Below are positions 9,487 through 19,179 of a DNA stretch of 64,000 nucleotides, piece after piece. Numbering within the stretch: the stretch's first letter is position 1; each line of letters begins with the position of its first letter. Made by a program: the position numbers and the translations under genes. Below the pieces are notes generated by a model. The model was not told the DNA's origin. It worked only from the letters and a program-made list of their open reading frames with translations, and did not search any database. This DNA is from Megamerina dolium (lineage: Eukaryota > Arthropoda > Insecta > Diptera > Megamerinidae). The stretch is from positions 22,749,557 to 22,813,556 of the forward strand of contig OY978527.1 of NCBI GenBank assembly GCA_963854835.1, read 5' to 3'.

Positions 9487-12113
9487 TCACAGCATATTCA
9501 GTGTGTCTTTTCTTTTTAATCGACGATGCCCCGTGCTCAGCAACAATTGCCTAGCAAGGGGATTCGGATGACTGTGTAATTTTTGAATGTAGCTTCTGCA
9601 AGACATTGCAACTTCCTCAGAAATTGTGCATACATTTAAATCTCGATGGATGTTAACGTTCCTCATATACCAAGGCGCGTTTACAATAATTCGCAGACAC
9701 TTGGATTGTATTCGCTGCAATTTTTCGATATTTGAGGGAGATGCGGTGCCCCAAAACTGAATACCATAAGTCCAGATTGGCTTCAGGATTGCTTTATATA
9801 ATAGCACTTTGTATTCGAGATTCAACTTTGATCTTTTGTGTAACAGCCACCATAACTGATTAATTTTAAGCTTGATCTGAGTTTTCTTTGCCTCTATGTG
9901 GTTTTTCCATGTCAGCCTTCTGTCGAGGTGAATACCCAAATACTTTGTTGAGGAACATTGTGGAACTGATTGGCCATTAATTTTAAGTGGGGGACATGTA
10001 TCTAGCCTTAGCGTGAAGGTTACATGTACGCTCTTTGATTCATTGACTTTTATACGCCATTTTGCTAGCCAGATTTCGAGAGAATCGATATGAGTCTGCA
10101 GAAGTTTAGTAGCTTCTATGGGGTTAGAGCGAGAGCACAATATTGCCGTATCATCTGCAAAGGTCGATATAAATGTATGGTTATTGCTGGGCATATCTGT
10201 AGTGTATAAGAGATACAGTAAGGGGCCCAAAACGCTTCCTTGAGGAACGCCAGCGTGAATATCCAATGGATTTGTTGTGTAATCCTTGTGATGTACGAGA
10301 AATTGTCTTTTCGTGAGGTAGCTACTAAGCAATGAGGAGACATTTGCAGGCAGTAATAGTTTGAGTTTATAAATAAGGCCATCGTGCCATACTTTATCGA
10401 AACTTTTTTTACTTAACTTTTTTTCTTCAAAAGTGTTCCTTATCAGAGTTACAATGCGGTGGACTTGTTCTATTGTGCCGTGCTGTTTTCTAAATCCAAA
10501 CTGATGTTGAGGAATCAGTTGGTAGAGATTAATAAATGGAGTTATATTCATGACAAGTAGCTTTTCGAATACTTTAGAAAGTAGAGGCAGGAGGCTGATA
10601 GGTCTGTACGATGCAACTTTTGTAGGGTCTTTTCCTGGTTTTGCTATCATAATAATTTTTGAAGTTTTCCAGCATTTGGGATAGTGTTTAATACGAAGGA
10701 TAGCATTGAAAATGTGTATGAGATGAATTACTGAAGCCGGAGGTAGCTCTTTTATCATTTTACCGGTAATTTTATCTGGACCAGGTGATTTTTTTGGGTT
10801 TAAATCTTTATAAATTGCTTTGAATATGTCCTTTTTTTAATTTTGAGCGTTATTGAGCAAGGTTGTGAAGTTAATTTTGGTAATGAGGACTGTGAAGAGG
10901 GTGGGTTGGGTGTAAAGACACTTTTTAGGTGGTTTGCAAAAGCCAAACCCTTCTCGCAGTTGCTTCTAGCCCAATTACCGTCACTCAAACGGATGGGGGA
11001 ATCAGTGAGAATTGGCCGATTTAAGTTTTTTGCTGATTTCCACAAAGAGTAGTCTGACGCTTCACCAGGTGTTAATTTCGCTATGTGCTCTTCTAACTCT
11101 TTGTTGTTTTTATTTTTTAAGGCTTGCTTTAACTTTCGAGTGCAGTGCTGTAGCTGTGTTTTCAGATTCGGTGATCTGAATTCTTGCCATTGTCTTCGGA
11201 GTCTTCTTTTCTGTCTTACTAGCAATTCAATGCCGGCTGGTGTGTATGGGCTATAGTTTGATTGCTTGCATACCTTTGTGCAGGTGGCTGAGCTGAGAGC
11301 TAATGAGAGCAGCTGGTTGAATTTTTCGAGTGCTGAGTCTACATCGTCTCCATTTCTTAATACAGTACTCAGAGGAATATGGGAATTTATATATTTCTTG
11401 AATTTTAATCAGTCTATTTTCTTTCTAACGCAATTACCTTGGGGGCTTGGTGATTTTATAGATATTACCGTGGGTGAGTGGTCAGATGATAGATCATAAT
11501 TACACTCTGTGGAGATATTTTCCATCTGCAAACCTTTGGCGACTCTAAAGTCTATTAGATCGGGTATTTTCCTCTTGTCCGTCGGTCAATATTTCGGTTG
11601 ACCATTTGAAATAACATCGTAGCCGTGGTTAGTGATGAGTGAACATAGTCTTCTGCCATTTGGAGTTATTAAGCGGGAGCCCCAGTGAGTGTGTTTGGCG
11701 TTGAAATCGCCAGCAACCGAGAATTTGCTACCAAGAATTGAGAAAAATTCTTTATATTGCTGTTCGGTAATACTGTATATTGGGGGACAGTATATCGCAG
11801 ATATTACTAGCTTAGAGATGTATTCTTCCAGACATACAGATGTTGCTTGCAAGTAGACGCTACTGAAATCTTCGAGAACATGATGTTTTATTCTGCTTTT
11901 TATCAATATGGCAGTTCCTCCGCGTGCCTTACCATGCGGATGATTTGTGGTGTACAGTTTGTAATATGGTATTTGGTAGCAATTTTTGTCAGTGAAATGG
12001 GTCTCAGATATCATCATTATGTCGATTTGGCTGGATTCAAGGAATTGAATTAGCTCCAAACGATGTTGGCTTAAGCCGTTGGCGTTCCAGTGGCATATCT
12101 TGAGACAACTCAT
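9487..12113 (-). pseudogene. Jockey ORF2: endonuclease and RT lacking motif A
   Basis: The APE-like endonuclease (12113 to about 11588) starts MSCLKICHWNANGLSQHRLE and has ISETHF, AGDFNAKHTHWGS and related motifs. A TGA replaces the expected Trp after QPKY. A middle region follows in a broken frame (MLVRQKRRLRRQWQEF at 11225). The RT frame 10758-9487 is open for 423 residues: SYRPISLLPLLSKVFEK, VPQGSVLGPLLYLLY, FADDTAILCS and KPIWTYGIQFWG. At about 10400-10425 a 35-base segment is replaced by 14 bases. This removes the motif A segment (FLDITQAFD in Joc-3) and its catalytic Asp while keeping frame. It cannot be an active polymerase. Confidence 0.92.
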
Positions 12114-13682
12114 GGTCTGGATAGCAATGTTTGGAGTAACATCGATTGATTTTTCATCATTTCTTGCATCATTGTTTGCATTGAGTTCATGAATTGGTTC
12201 ATATTCTGAATTAATGTTTGAAGCAAATGTTCAAGGGTACTTGGCTGTTGGGTGGGCAGTGAGTGTTTCTGCTCATTATTTACATTGCTTTGTTGGTGTG
12301 GGTTTTGTTTTAACACGCTAGCGTATGAATTGGTTTGATTCTTGTTTGGGATTGCAGAGAAGAATTGTGTTGCATCAATATTTTGTCTCGTACTTGAGTT
12401 GGCTATCTGAGTTTGCTCAACTGGTTTTAGAGGTTGATTGCTAGCGGAGAAATTTAGCTTTAGGGTTGTATATACTGGGCAACCTCTATAATTTGCGGTG
12501 TGATTACCTCCACAATTGCTGCATTTTTTCATGCTAGCATCGCCTTTAGATTTTGGTCATATGTTTGATTTATGGAGATCTCCACAAATCACACAAACAG
12601 CTGGCAGGGTACAATATGTCTTAGTATGTCCATATTCTTGGCAGTTACTGCACTGAGGAGGTCCAGTTCTCTTATGGGGTTCTTCGATTGTGATTTTGCG
12701 ATGCAATAAATATCGAATTTTATATATGGGGTGTACTTCACATTTTTTTAGGGGTTTTGTTTCAGGCTGAAGCTCAATACGATATAACGGTTGAGGTATA
12801 TTGCTCTTGTTGAAAATGTTGAATACTGTTTTGGCTTGAAAACCTTCTTCCTGAAGGGCAAGTTTGATTTCGTTAATGTCAACGTTGGGTTCGACGCCTT
12901 GAGTACAACGATTAAGCCCTTACTACTTTTTAGCTGATATGTGTAGTAATTCTTTTTTACAGCATCAAATTCCGCAATTACTTTGCGATAATGAGTTTCG
13001 CTGTAGATTTGCACTTTCGTTTCCTCAATTTGGCCTTTGCGAATAGGAACAACGTGGAAATTCTTTGGTCCTATAAGGCTTGTAATTCTAGAAATCAACT
13101 TATCTGAGTTGCGTCCTCTTAAGAAAATGGGTGGGGGTTTGAAATTTTTCTTGGAGATAATATTTTTGTCACTTTCATCACCTGAAAGCAAAGCGTATCT
13201 ATTTTCCGAACTAATAGGGGCAGTGTTCTGCTTTTGAATTTTTGTTGAATTCATTTGTTTTGAATTTTGTGGACTTCTTTTTCGCTTTACTACAGTAATG
13301 TAGCGATCAATTCCAGTTTGAACAGCAACTGGTTCTTTATTAGTCATCGCACTAGTTGCTTTAACTACTGGGTCATGCACTTCAGTAGAAAGGCCGTTAT
13401 TTGTTTGCTTTGATGTTGTAGCTGTTGGTGTTACAGCAGGAGAAGCGCATTGTACACTCCACGGTATAGAGGGAGATAGTATATCACGAGAGAACAAATT
13501 ATTTTTTTGTCTGTATTTATTGTTGTTGCTAATTTTGATGTAGTATTAGAGTGAGGAATATGTACAGGCAAAAGATTTACACTGTTACTTTCACTTGTGC
13601 AGTGTGTATCAACTGTTTTTTTTGATAATGCACTTATCGGGGGGGTTTGCGCGGGTGATTGCAAATTATTGTTTACACACAC
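12110..13682 (-). pseudogene. Jockey ORF1 (Gag-like, three CCHC knuckles), broken
   Basis: The N-terminal part starts MCVNNNLQSPAQ (13682) and shifts to the 13497-12748 frame, which contains GIDRYITVVKRKRSPQ and the Jockey-type segment KNYYTYQLKSSKGLIVVLK. A further shift leads to the knuckles: CSNCQEYGHTKTYC, a partly damaged second, and CSNCGGNHTANYRGC (near 12500). It ends in a Met/Gln-rich tail (MQTMMQEMMKNQSMLLQ). ORF1 binds the element RNA. Its TGA overlaps the ORF2 start as ATGA at 12113-12110. Confidence 0.88.
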
Positions 13683-13691
13683 ATTAATATG

Positions 13692-14135
13692 TGAAGAGGA
13701 AAAAAGTAGTCTAACTGATTACTGGAGAGCCCAAACAGGCATGCGGCAGTCGAAAAGATTAATTTGCACTGAACACATTAAGGTAGATGCTATCTTGAAC
13801 TTCAGCAGAAAAGACATCAAACTCTACACTAAACTATTAACAGGTCATTGTAAACTAGATTATCACATGATGAAAATGTGTTAACAGAGATCACTGTCAA
13901 CGCTGTCTTGAAGGACAGGAAACAGCAGAACACGTTCTTTGCAATTGCCCAGCCGTGGCTAGACGCAGACTAAACTACCTAGGAATCGGATTTATAGTTT
14001 CCAGGGACCTAGTTAAAATCAATCCCCCATCAGTGACAAGATTTATAAATAGTGATGAGGTCTGCTAGTTAGGGAACAAGGCTGCACAAAAGATCTTCAG
14101 GTCGCGGTGCTTCATAGCCTTAATAATAATAATAA
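13692..14135 (+). pseudogene. LOA-like ORF2 C-terminus and 3' end (Loa-P)
   Basis: This continues the Loa-P frame from before the Joc-2 insertion: across the junction the codons read MNNLI then CEEEKSS. The 13684-13881 frame has DIKLYTKLLTGHCKLDYHMM, then a shift into a C-terminal knuckle (Cys-X2-Cys, then His and Cys, near 13890-13950). The element closes with a short UTR sharing CGCGGTGC with Loa-N and the (AAT)n tail. Confidence 0.85.
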
Positions 14136-14146
14136 GATCCAAGAGT

Positions 14147-15655
14147 ACTTCCATTGATGCCGTTGGACATGTTCGCATAGCTCCCGTGATACATACACAT
14201 GCAAATCTTTGTATCTGGCTGAGAGTGTTAATTATTGTCTGCTGCTTCGTGTAGTTTTCCCAAGACTAATGCCCCGTAGGTTATCATTGGGTTGACAATT
14301 GCTGAATATATCCATCGCAGAATTTTTGGTGTACAGCCCCAACTTTTACCCTCAATAGTTTTACACGTCATGAAAGTTTTGATAGCTTCTGTTTTATCTG
14401 CCCAATGTGGGTTTTCCACAATAATTTTTGGTCTACTACTTTCTGAAGTTCTATCTCTATACCGTCTAAACGGATAGGTTTAAGATGCATAAGTATATAC
14501 TTTCGTGTGAATGGTACTATCGGTGTTTTTGCTGGATTGATATTAAGTCCAACAAGCTAGATGAATTCTATCACAGAGGATGTTCTCAAATTTACCTCTA
14601 CAGATGATGACTATGTCGTAGCATGGCACTGAAATGACAAACCATAGGTTTCCAATTTTTCCAATAGCTCGTCTACTACTATACTCCACATAAATGGGGA
14701 TAGTACACCTCCTTGTGGGCAATCCCGTGTGGTGTTCGCAATTATACTTCCTGTACTAGTTGGTATTTCAACCTTCCTGGTATGAAGAATATTACTCATC
14801 CAAGAAGCTAGAGTATCATCAACCCCTTTTCTTGTGAGACCTCTTCTGATAGCGTCATGTGAAGTATTATCAAAGGCATTTTCTATGTCTAGGAAGGCAC
14901 ATAGCGCCGTTTCTTTTTTTTCCAAGCTATCCAGCAGTAAGTTCATCCGTTGATAAAGAGCAGTTTCAGTGGAATGCTCTGCCCTATAGGCAGCAGGAAC
15001 GCTGCCGAGATCGGCAGCGTTTTCGATTTCGGCTGCAGGCATCTCGCTCCTGACCACTTTTTTTGTCACCTCTTTTAGGATCTCTTCGTCATCGGCTGAG
15101 TTTTGCTCAGTTGTGGCCCCTGCGTCTAGAAGATTTCCTATTGCACGTCCTTTATGCAGATGGATGGGGATCTTGCCAAATCTGTAGGCCACACTGTTGT
15201 CTTTGTCTTTGATCGCTTCACGCGATCGGTCATAGATGCCGATCGTTAACAGCTTCCTGTTCTTCTCATACTTGCTGCAAAAGATTCTCCAGATATTGGT
15301 GCTCAGAGCTTTGTTCTAAGTTACCAACAGATTGAGGAGTTTCTTGTCGTCGGTACTCGCTGCTCGGGCAAGGTTTACCGTAATTATATGTACACCAGGG
15401 ATAGCATCTCTAGTGCACGTCGTCAGCTCTTTCCCCCTATTTGGTACCCGCCCCACTCAGAATGTCGCTTTTCTTGCGACAGTACTTGTCGAGAGCTGTG
15501 TGGTTGCGGTCTTGAATGTCGAAACATCCTCAGCAGCCACAGTTTCCCTACTTTCCTTCCGTTTCTCGGGTCTGGTTAAAGTCTGTGGAGCAGATGCAGA
15601 GTTTTTGTTTCTGTTACCTTTGCCCTCCGTCTGTTCCTCTCCGCTTAGATGTTAG
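14147..15655 (-). pseudogene. LOA-like ORF1 fused to RT (5' piece of Loa-M)
   Basis: The minus strand starts with the basic ORF1 linker (15655 onward, as at 37180 in Loa-N), with a deletion before the DUF4780-like region. A 193-codon open frame (15192-14611) begins MAYRFGKIPIHLHKGRA, which is ORF1, and passes in frame into RT at about 15000 (STETALYQRMNLLLDS). It carries motif A AFLDIENAFDNTSHDAIRR and PQGGVLSPFMW before breaking near motif C. The 14419-14228 part encodes the thumb (ILRWIYSAIVNPMITYGA). The endonuclease is wholly deleted. Confidence 0.87.
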
Positions 15656-15689
15656 AATTTGACGTTAAGTATTGAGAACATTACGTTCC

Positions 15690-16830
15690 ACCTGATCCGC
15701 CAGTTGAGAAGCAATTTGGGAACTTGCTAATTTGTTTATTTTATTTAAATTTGGTTTGTCTATATTTAAACACCACGAGTGTTTGGGCAAAAAGAAGGTC
15801 CGCGATGACATAGCTATGCTATGGAAAGCTTGGTGGCTCAAACGCCAATCCGAGCCCCCAAACCATTTTTAGCTGACTGCCTTTTGGCGGCTATTACCAG
15901 CACCCACAAAGAGGGTTTGGAAGAAAATTTTGCCAGCCTAGAAAATATGTTTAACGGCACCAACTTTCGTTTCGGTCTAATTAACGCCGTTTGAAGAAGT
16001 CGGCTTCAAAATGATTACCCATGTGCCATTAGACCCAATGCATCTCATAGATCCTAGAGTTACAAAAAAGTGTTTAATGAGAATTTTAAAATATATAGTA
16101 AATACGAAAATAAGTTAAGACAGCAGCAAAAAATATACCAACATCAAAAATCAATCAGAAAAAACGTGCCCAAAGAATTCGTTCATTCACCACGCAGATA
16201 TATGCTACTGGAAGGCTACAGAATTCAAGGATTTGCTGCTTTACATGGGCATATTAGTGTTACAAGATAAAATTCACGATGACCTCTATTATGAGTTTCT
16301 GTTGCTATACTGTGCTGTCGGAAATATGCTATATCAAATTTACACAATGCTGAGCACGCGTAAAACTATTCAGCAATTTTCGTGGAAGAATGTATATAGT
16401 ACAACATTCACGGATTACTACATTTATGACAGTGAATGGTAAACTGACTTTGAGAATTACTTGCATCTCATAAAAAGAAATGTTCGCAAACCTTCACAAT
16501 TTTTGCAGCAAGTTAGTAATAAAAATTAAAAGCTATTCTGACTCCAACTATTTTTTCTGCAAGTAGTCCGAATAATATTTGCCAAATTCGACCCTTTATT
16601 GTATTTAGAATTGAAAGCTTCAGAAAAAGATTTCATAATATATCAAGTTTTTTTACTGAACACACTCGATGTTGGCGTTAGGAATTTGTTTAGGAGAAAC
16701 GTTCCTAATGATGAAACTGAAAATTTTAAGATTGAGGAAATAGATTGCAAATTAATGGCGTTACCGCACCGAGGTACATTTCTTTTTATTCTAATTCTGC
16801 ATGGATACATTGCGAAATAAGATCAAATAA
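15690..16830 (+). pseudogene. Transposase-type gene, decayed
   Basis: Disconnected plus-strand frames match a protein type widely scattered in insect genomes and usually annotated as a transposase. They read EEVGFKMITHVPLDPMHLID near 15990-16050, YWKATEF-like then LLLYMGILVLQDKI at about 16210-16270, DFENYLHLIKRNVRKPSQFL at about 16450-16510, and KLMALPHRGTFLFILILHGY near 16750-16815. Stops and frameshifts lie between the blocks. I recognise the motif order from memory but cannot assign the superfamily. A short exon-like piece with a GTAAGT donor follows near 16930-17010. Confidence 0.55.
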
Positions 16831-17212
16831 TATAATATAAAATTATGAAAATTGTAAAATTATTTGCGTCCGCTACCTTAGATAATCCTTATAGAAAATA
16901 TTTAAAATTAATAAATGTATAAAAGAAACAGGTCACAATTTCAGGATGTAACTCCTGGCAAATTGAAACGCATGAATGAAGTCATTGGTGAAGATCTCCT
17001 TAAAAATTGTAAGTAACAATATTTTATACATCAAATTTAATATACATATGTATCTCTTATATACCATATAATTTTTAGACTAGACCTCAAATGATACGGA
17101 TGCCATTGTTGAATATGCATCATGCAAAAATTTAAACAAAAAATTGACAAATTCCAGGGAAAATTTCATTGCAGTGCTTTTTTTTTCGTTATTATATAAT
17201 TATATTATATCT

Positions 17213-17935
17213 TACTTACTTACTTACTTATGTGGCAATAACAACCAAGTATCGATTTAGGCCGAAAATAATATGCTTCGCCAGCCATCTCTGTTCTTCG
17301 TTAGCTGGCGCCAGTTAGAAATTCCAAGCGCCGTCATGTTCTCCAGTACTTGGTCTTTCCACCGGAGGTTAGGTCTTCCTCTTCTGCGTCGTCCTCCAGC
17401 GGGTTCCGAATATAACATCTTCTTAGCTGGAGCGTGTTCTTCCATTCGCTCAACATGACCTAGCCAGCGCAGCCGCTGTATTTTGATGCGCTCTACTATG
17501 TCAATATCAGCATACAGCTCATACAGCTCATGGTTGTACCTTTTTCGGTACTCGCCACCAACGCAAATAGGTCCAAAGATCTTGCGTAGGACTTTTCTCT
17601 CGAAAACTCCAAGCATTCGCTCATCTGAGGTGGAAATTGTCCAGGCTTCAGCGCCATATGTTAGGACAGGCATGATGAGAGACTTGTAGAGTGAAGTTTT
17701 CGTTCTTCGAGAGAGGGCCCGACTTCTCAATTGCTTACTCAGCCCAAAGTAACACCTGTTAGCAAGAGTGATCCTTCGCAATATCTCCAGGCTGACGGCA
17801 TTACTGCTGTTAATGCTGGTTTCAAGATAGACAAAGTCCCTTACTACTTCAAAATCGTAGTTGTCAATAGTGACGTGCTGTCCAAGACGCCGGGACTCTT
17901 TGTTTGTTGACACTAGATACTTCGTTTTATATTAT
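17213..17935 (-). mobile_element. RTE-type LINE, 3' end only (Rte-1)
   Basis: A 5'-truncated RTE-clade fragment whose open frame (17913-17257, 218 codons) is the RT C-terminal region: DNYDFEVVRDFVYLETSIN, ITLANRCYFGLSKQLRSRAL, LYKSLIMPVLTYGAEAW, LGVFERKVLRKIFGPICVGG and [20 protein letters not shown]. It stops at SILFSA. The 3' end is a short (TAAG)n repeat (plus strand CTTACTTACTTACTTA at 17213-17229), the usual RTE tail style. It inserted into an AT-rich TTATATTATA repeat and splits the transposase-like locus. The polymerase core is absent. Confidence 0.9.
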
Positions 17936-17994
17936 TATTATATTATATTATATTTTATTATATTATATTTTATTTTCGAACATAAATAGTAGAA

Positions 17995-18435
17995 AAGCAA
18001 TTCAAAACGGTGGTTGAAATTTTAGCTGAACATTCTTTCCTATTAGAGCGGCTTAACCATCAGGAAAAAGCCTCAGCATCACTAACCGCTGTTTCCCAAT
18101 AATTAATGAAGACGATATTAAAAGTGTGGACGGGGAATTAACTGAAAGCAACAGGAAATCTTACGTAAGTATTTATTTTAAGATTAAGTAATGATTTTAA
18201 TTAAATTTTTTGTGTTCGCTCACATTGTTTTTATGTTAAATATTTATGTATTTTTTAATTCATTTTAATTTTAGATCTCTGCCATAAACTTTTTTTTACA
18301 AGGTGATGCCAGCAGAAATTTTGAAAGGATTCTGTCCAGAAGATTTTGCACCTGATACAATTTAGAAGGAATATTTGGCAAAGAGAGCCTAAAAGAATAA
18401 GTGCAATTTTATGGTGTTTTGAGAGGTAAGAATCT
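17995..18435 (+). pseudogene. DUF4806-like fragment with intron-like gap
   Basis: One block (about 18070-18168) reads FPIINEDDIKSVDGELTESN and ends at a GTAAGT donor. After about 110 AT-rich bases ending in TTTTAG, a second block reads ISAINFFLQGDASRNFERIL and SRRF. The pair resembles DUF4806 (FPI...L, then a G-x-D-x-x-N-x-x-R-I-L type motif), a domain common in insect transposon-linked genes. The first block has other frames broken upstream. Assignment is from memory of the motif; function unknown. Confidence 0.45.
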
Positions 18436-18586
18436 GTGCACGCAAGGGACTATCCCAATACGCCCCCAATAACAGAGAAAATGGACTCCATCCAGAAACT
18501 CATTCTGGACAAAATTATAGCCGAAAAAGAACAGGCTACAAATCCAGCATTTCTGGGCGCCATCTATAAAGCATGATACAGACAAT
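18436..18586 (+). repeat. Partial duplicate of LOA-like ORF1
   Basis: About 148 bases beginning GTGCACGCAAGGGACTATCC recur at 18910-19057 with only a few differences. The reading frame (RDYPNTPPTTEKMDSIQKLI) is the same in both, each ending at a TGA after IYKA. The second copy sits inside Loa-Q ORF1; this first copy lies alone 475 bases upstream. Confidence 0.85.
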
Positions 18587-18660
18587 CACTGCGAGCATTA
18601 TTTATTTGTTACCTACTAATTAATATAGTTGAAGGGATTATACATATAACTATGTAAACA

Positions 18661-19179
18661 ACCAGGGTCGAAGGCGAAGAGCCAGGCAACAAAAGTCCGA
18701 GGTCGACCGAACAGTCACCTCCAGAGGCCACCTATAAAAAGCGGCTAAGGGACGACCAACCCTCCACCTCCAGGGCCGCTGCAAAAGCATCAAAACCTGC
18801 AGAAGCAGCAACACCCGCTGAAAATATAGTGCAAAAAAGTGCCACCACAGCTAAGTAGAGGCAGCTCACTGCCTCCTACAAGGACGTGGTGACAGGCATC
18901 AAAACGGCAGTGCACGCAAGGGACTATCCCAATACGCCCCCAACAACAGAGAAAATGGACTCCATCCAGAAACTCATTCTGGACAAAATTATAGCCGAAA
19001 AAGAACAGGCTACAAATCCAGCATATCTGGGCGGCATCTATAAAGCATGATACATGGTCCTATTTTGTAAAATTGGCGCGTCAACAGAGTGGCTAAAGGC
19101 TACCGTCACTAATTCGTTGCCTTGGGAAGGCCATAGCGGAATCTAAGATATCTCATTCACGGATCGCAGCGGGTGCAGT
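18661..19179 (+). pseudogene. LOA-like ORF1 fragment (Loa-Q)
   Basis: A basic, Pro/Ser/Ala-rich linker (EGEEPGNKSPRSTEQSPPEA) is followed by a TAG at 18856. Then comes a DUF4780-like start: SYKDVVTGIKTAVHARDYPN, KLILDKIIAEKEQATNPAYL, a TGA, and VLFCKIGASTEWLKATV. DUF4780 is a presumed RNA-binding domain of insect LINE ORF1 proteins. Two nonsense codons are visible. The sequence then jumps into the endonuclease. Confidence 0.7.

Larger units (their letters stand above)
9335..13683 (-). mobile_element. Jockey-type LINE, minus strand (Joc-2)
   Basis: A nearly full-length Jockey-clade element inserted in Loa-P with TTAATATG duplicated at 9327-9334 and 13684-13691. On the minus strand it has ORF1 (13682-12110), an ORF2 overlapping it by ATGA (12113-9487), then a short 3' UTR and a poly-A tail (poly-T at 9335-9350). 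The 5' UTR and promoter are missing, because the copy begins inside the start of ORF1. It is about 98% identical by eye to Joc-3 over the shared RT region, so it is comparatively recent. Confidence 0.93.
5720..14135 (+). mobile_element. LOA-like LINE, plus strand, split by Joc-2 (Loa-P)
   Basis: A LOA/I-group non-LTR element inserted in Loa-M, flanked by GATCCAAGAGT at 5709-5719 and 14136-14146. Coding content covers a 5'-incomplete ORF1, an APE-type endonuclease, RT, RNase H and a C-terminal CCHC-like knuckle. It ends in (AAT)n at 14121-14135, the tail style of the I group. It is itself interrupted by Joc-2 at 9335-13691. Many stops and shifts show that it is old; Joc-2 is visibly younger. 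Confidence 0.9.
5238..15655 (-). mobile_element. LOA-like LINE, minus strand, split by Loa-P (Loa-M)
   Basis: This old element lies in two pieces, 15655-14147 and 5719-5238 (minus strand). Together they read through from ORF1 to the RNase H domain without overlap. Between them sits Loa-P with its 11-bp duplication GATCCAAGAGT at both ends. Removing Loa-P and one duplication restores continuity: the motif ending one piece (ACTCTTGGATC) runs straight into CTACTCCTCTTCATATTTAC, matching Loa-N near 41000. Loa-M also has its own internal deletion fusing ORF1 to RT. Confidence 0.88.
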
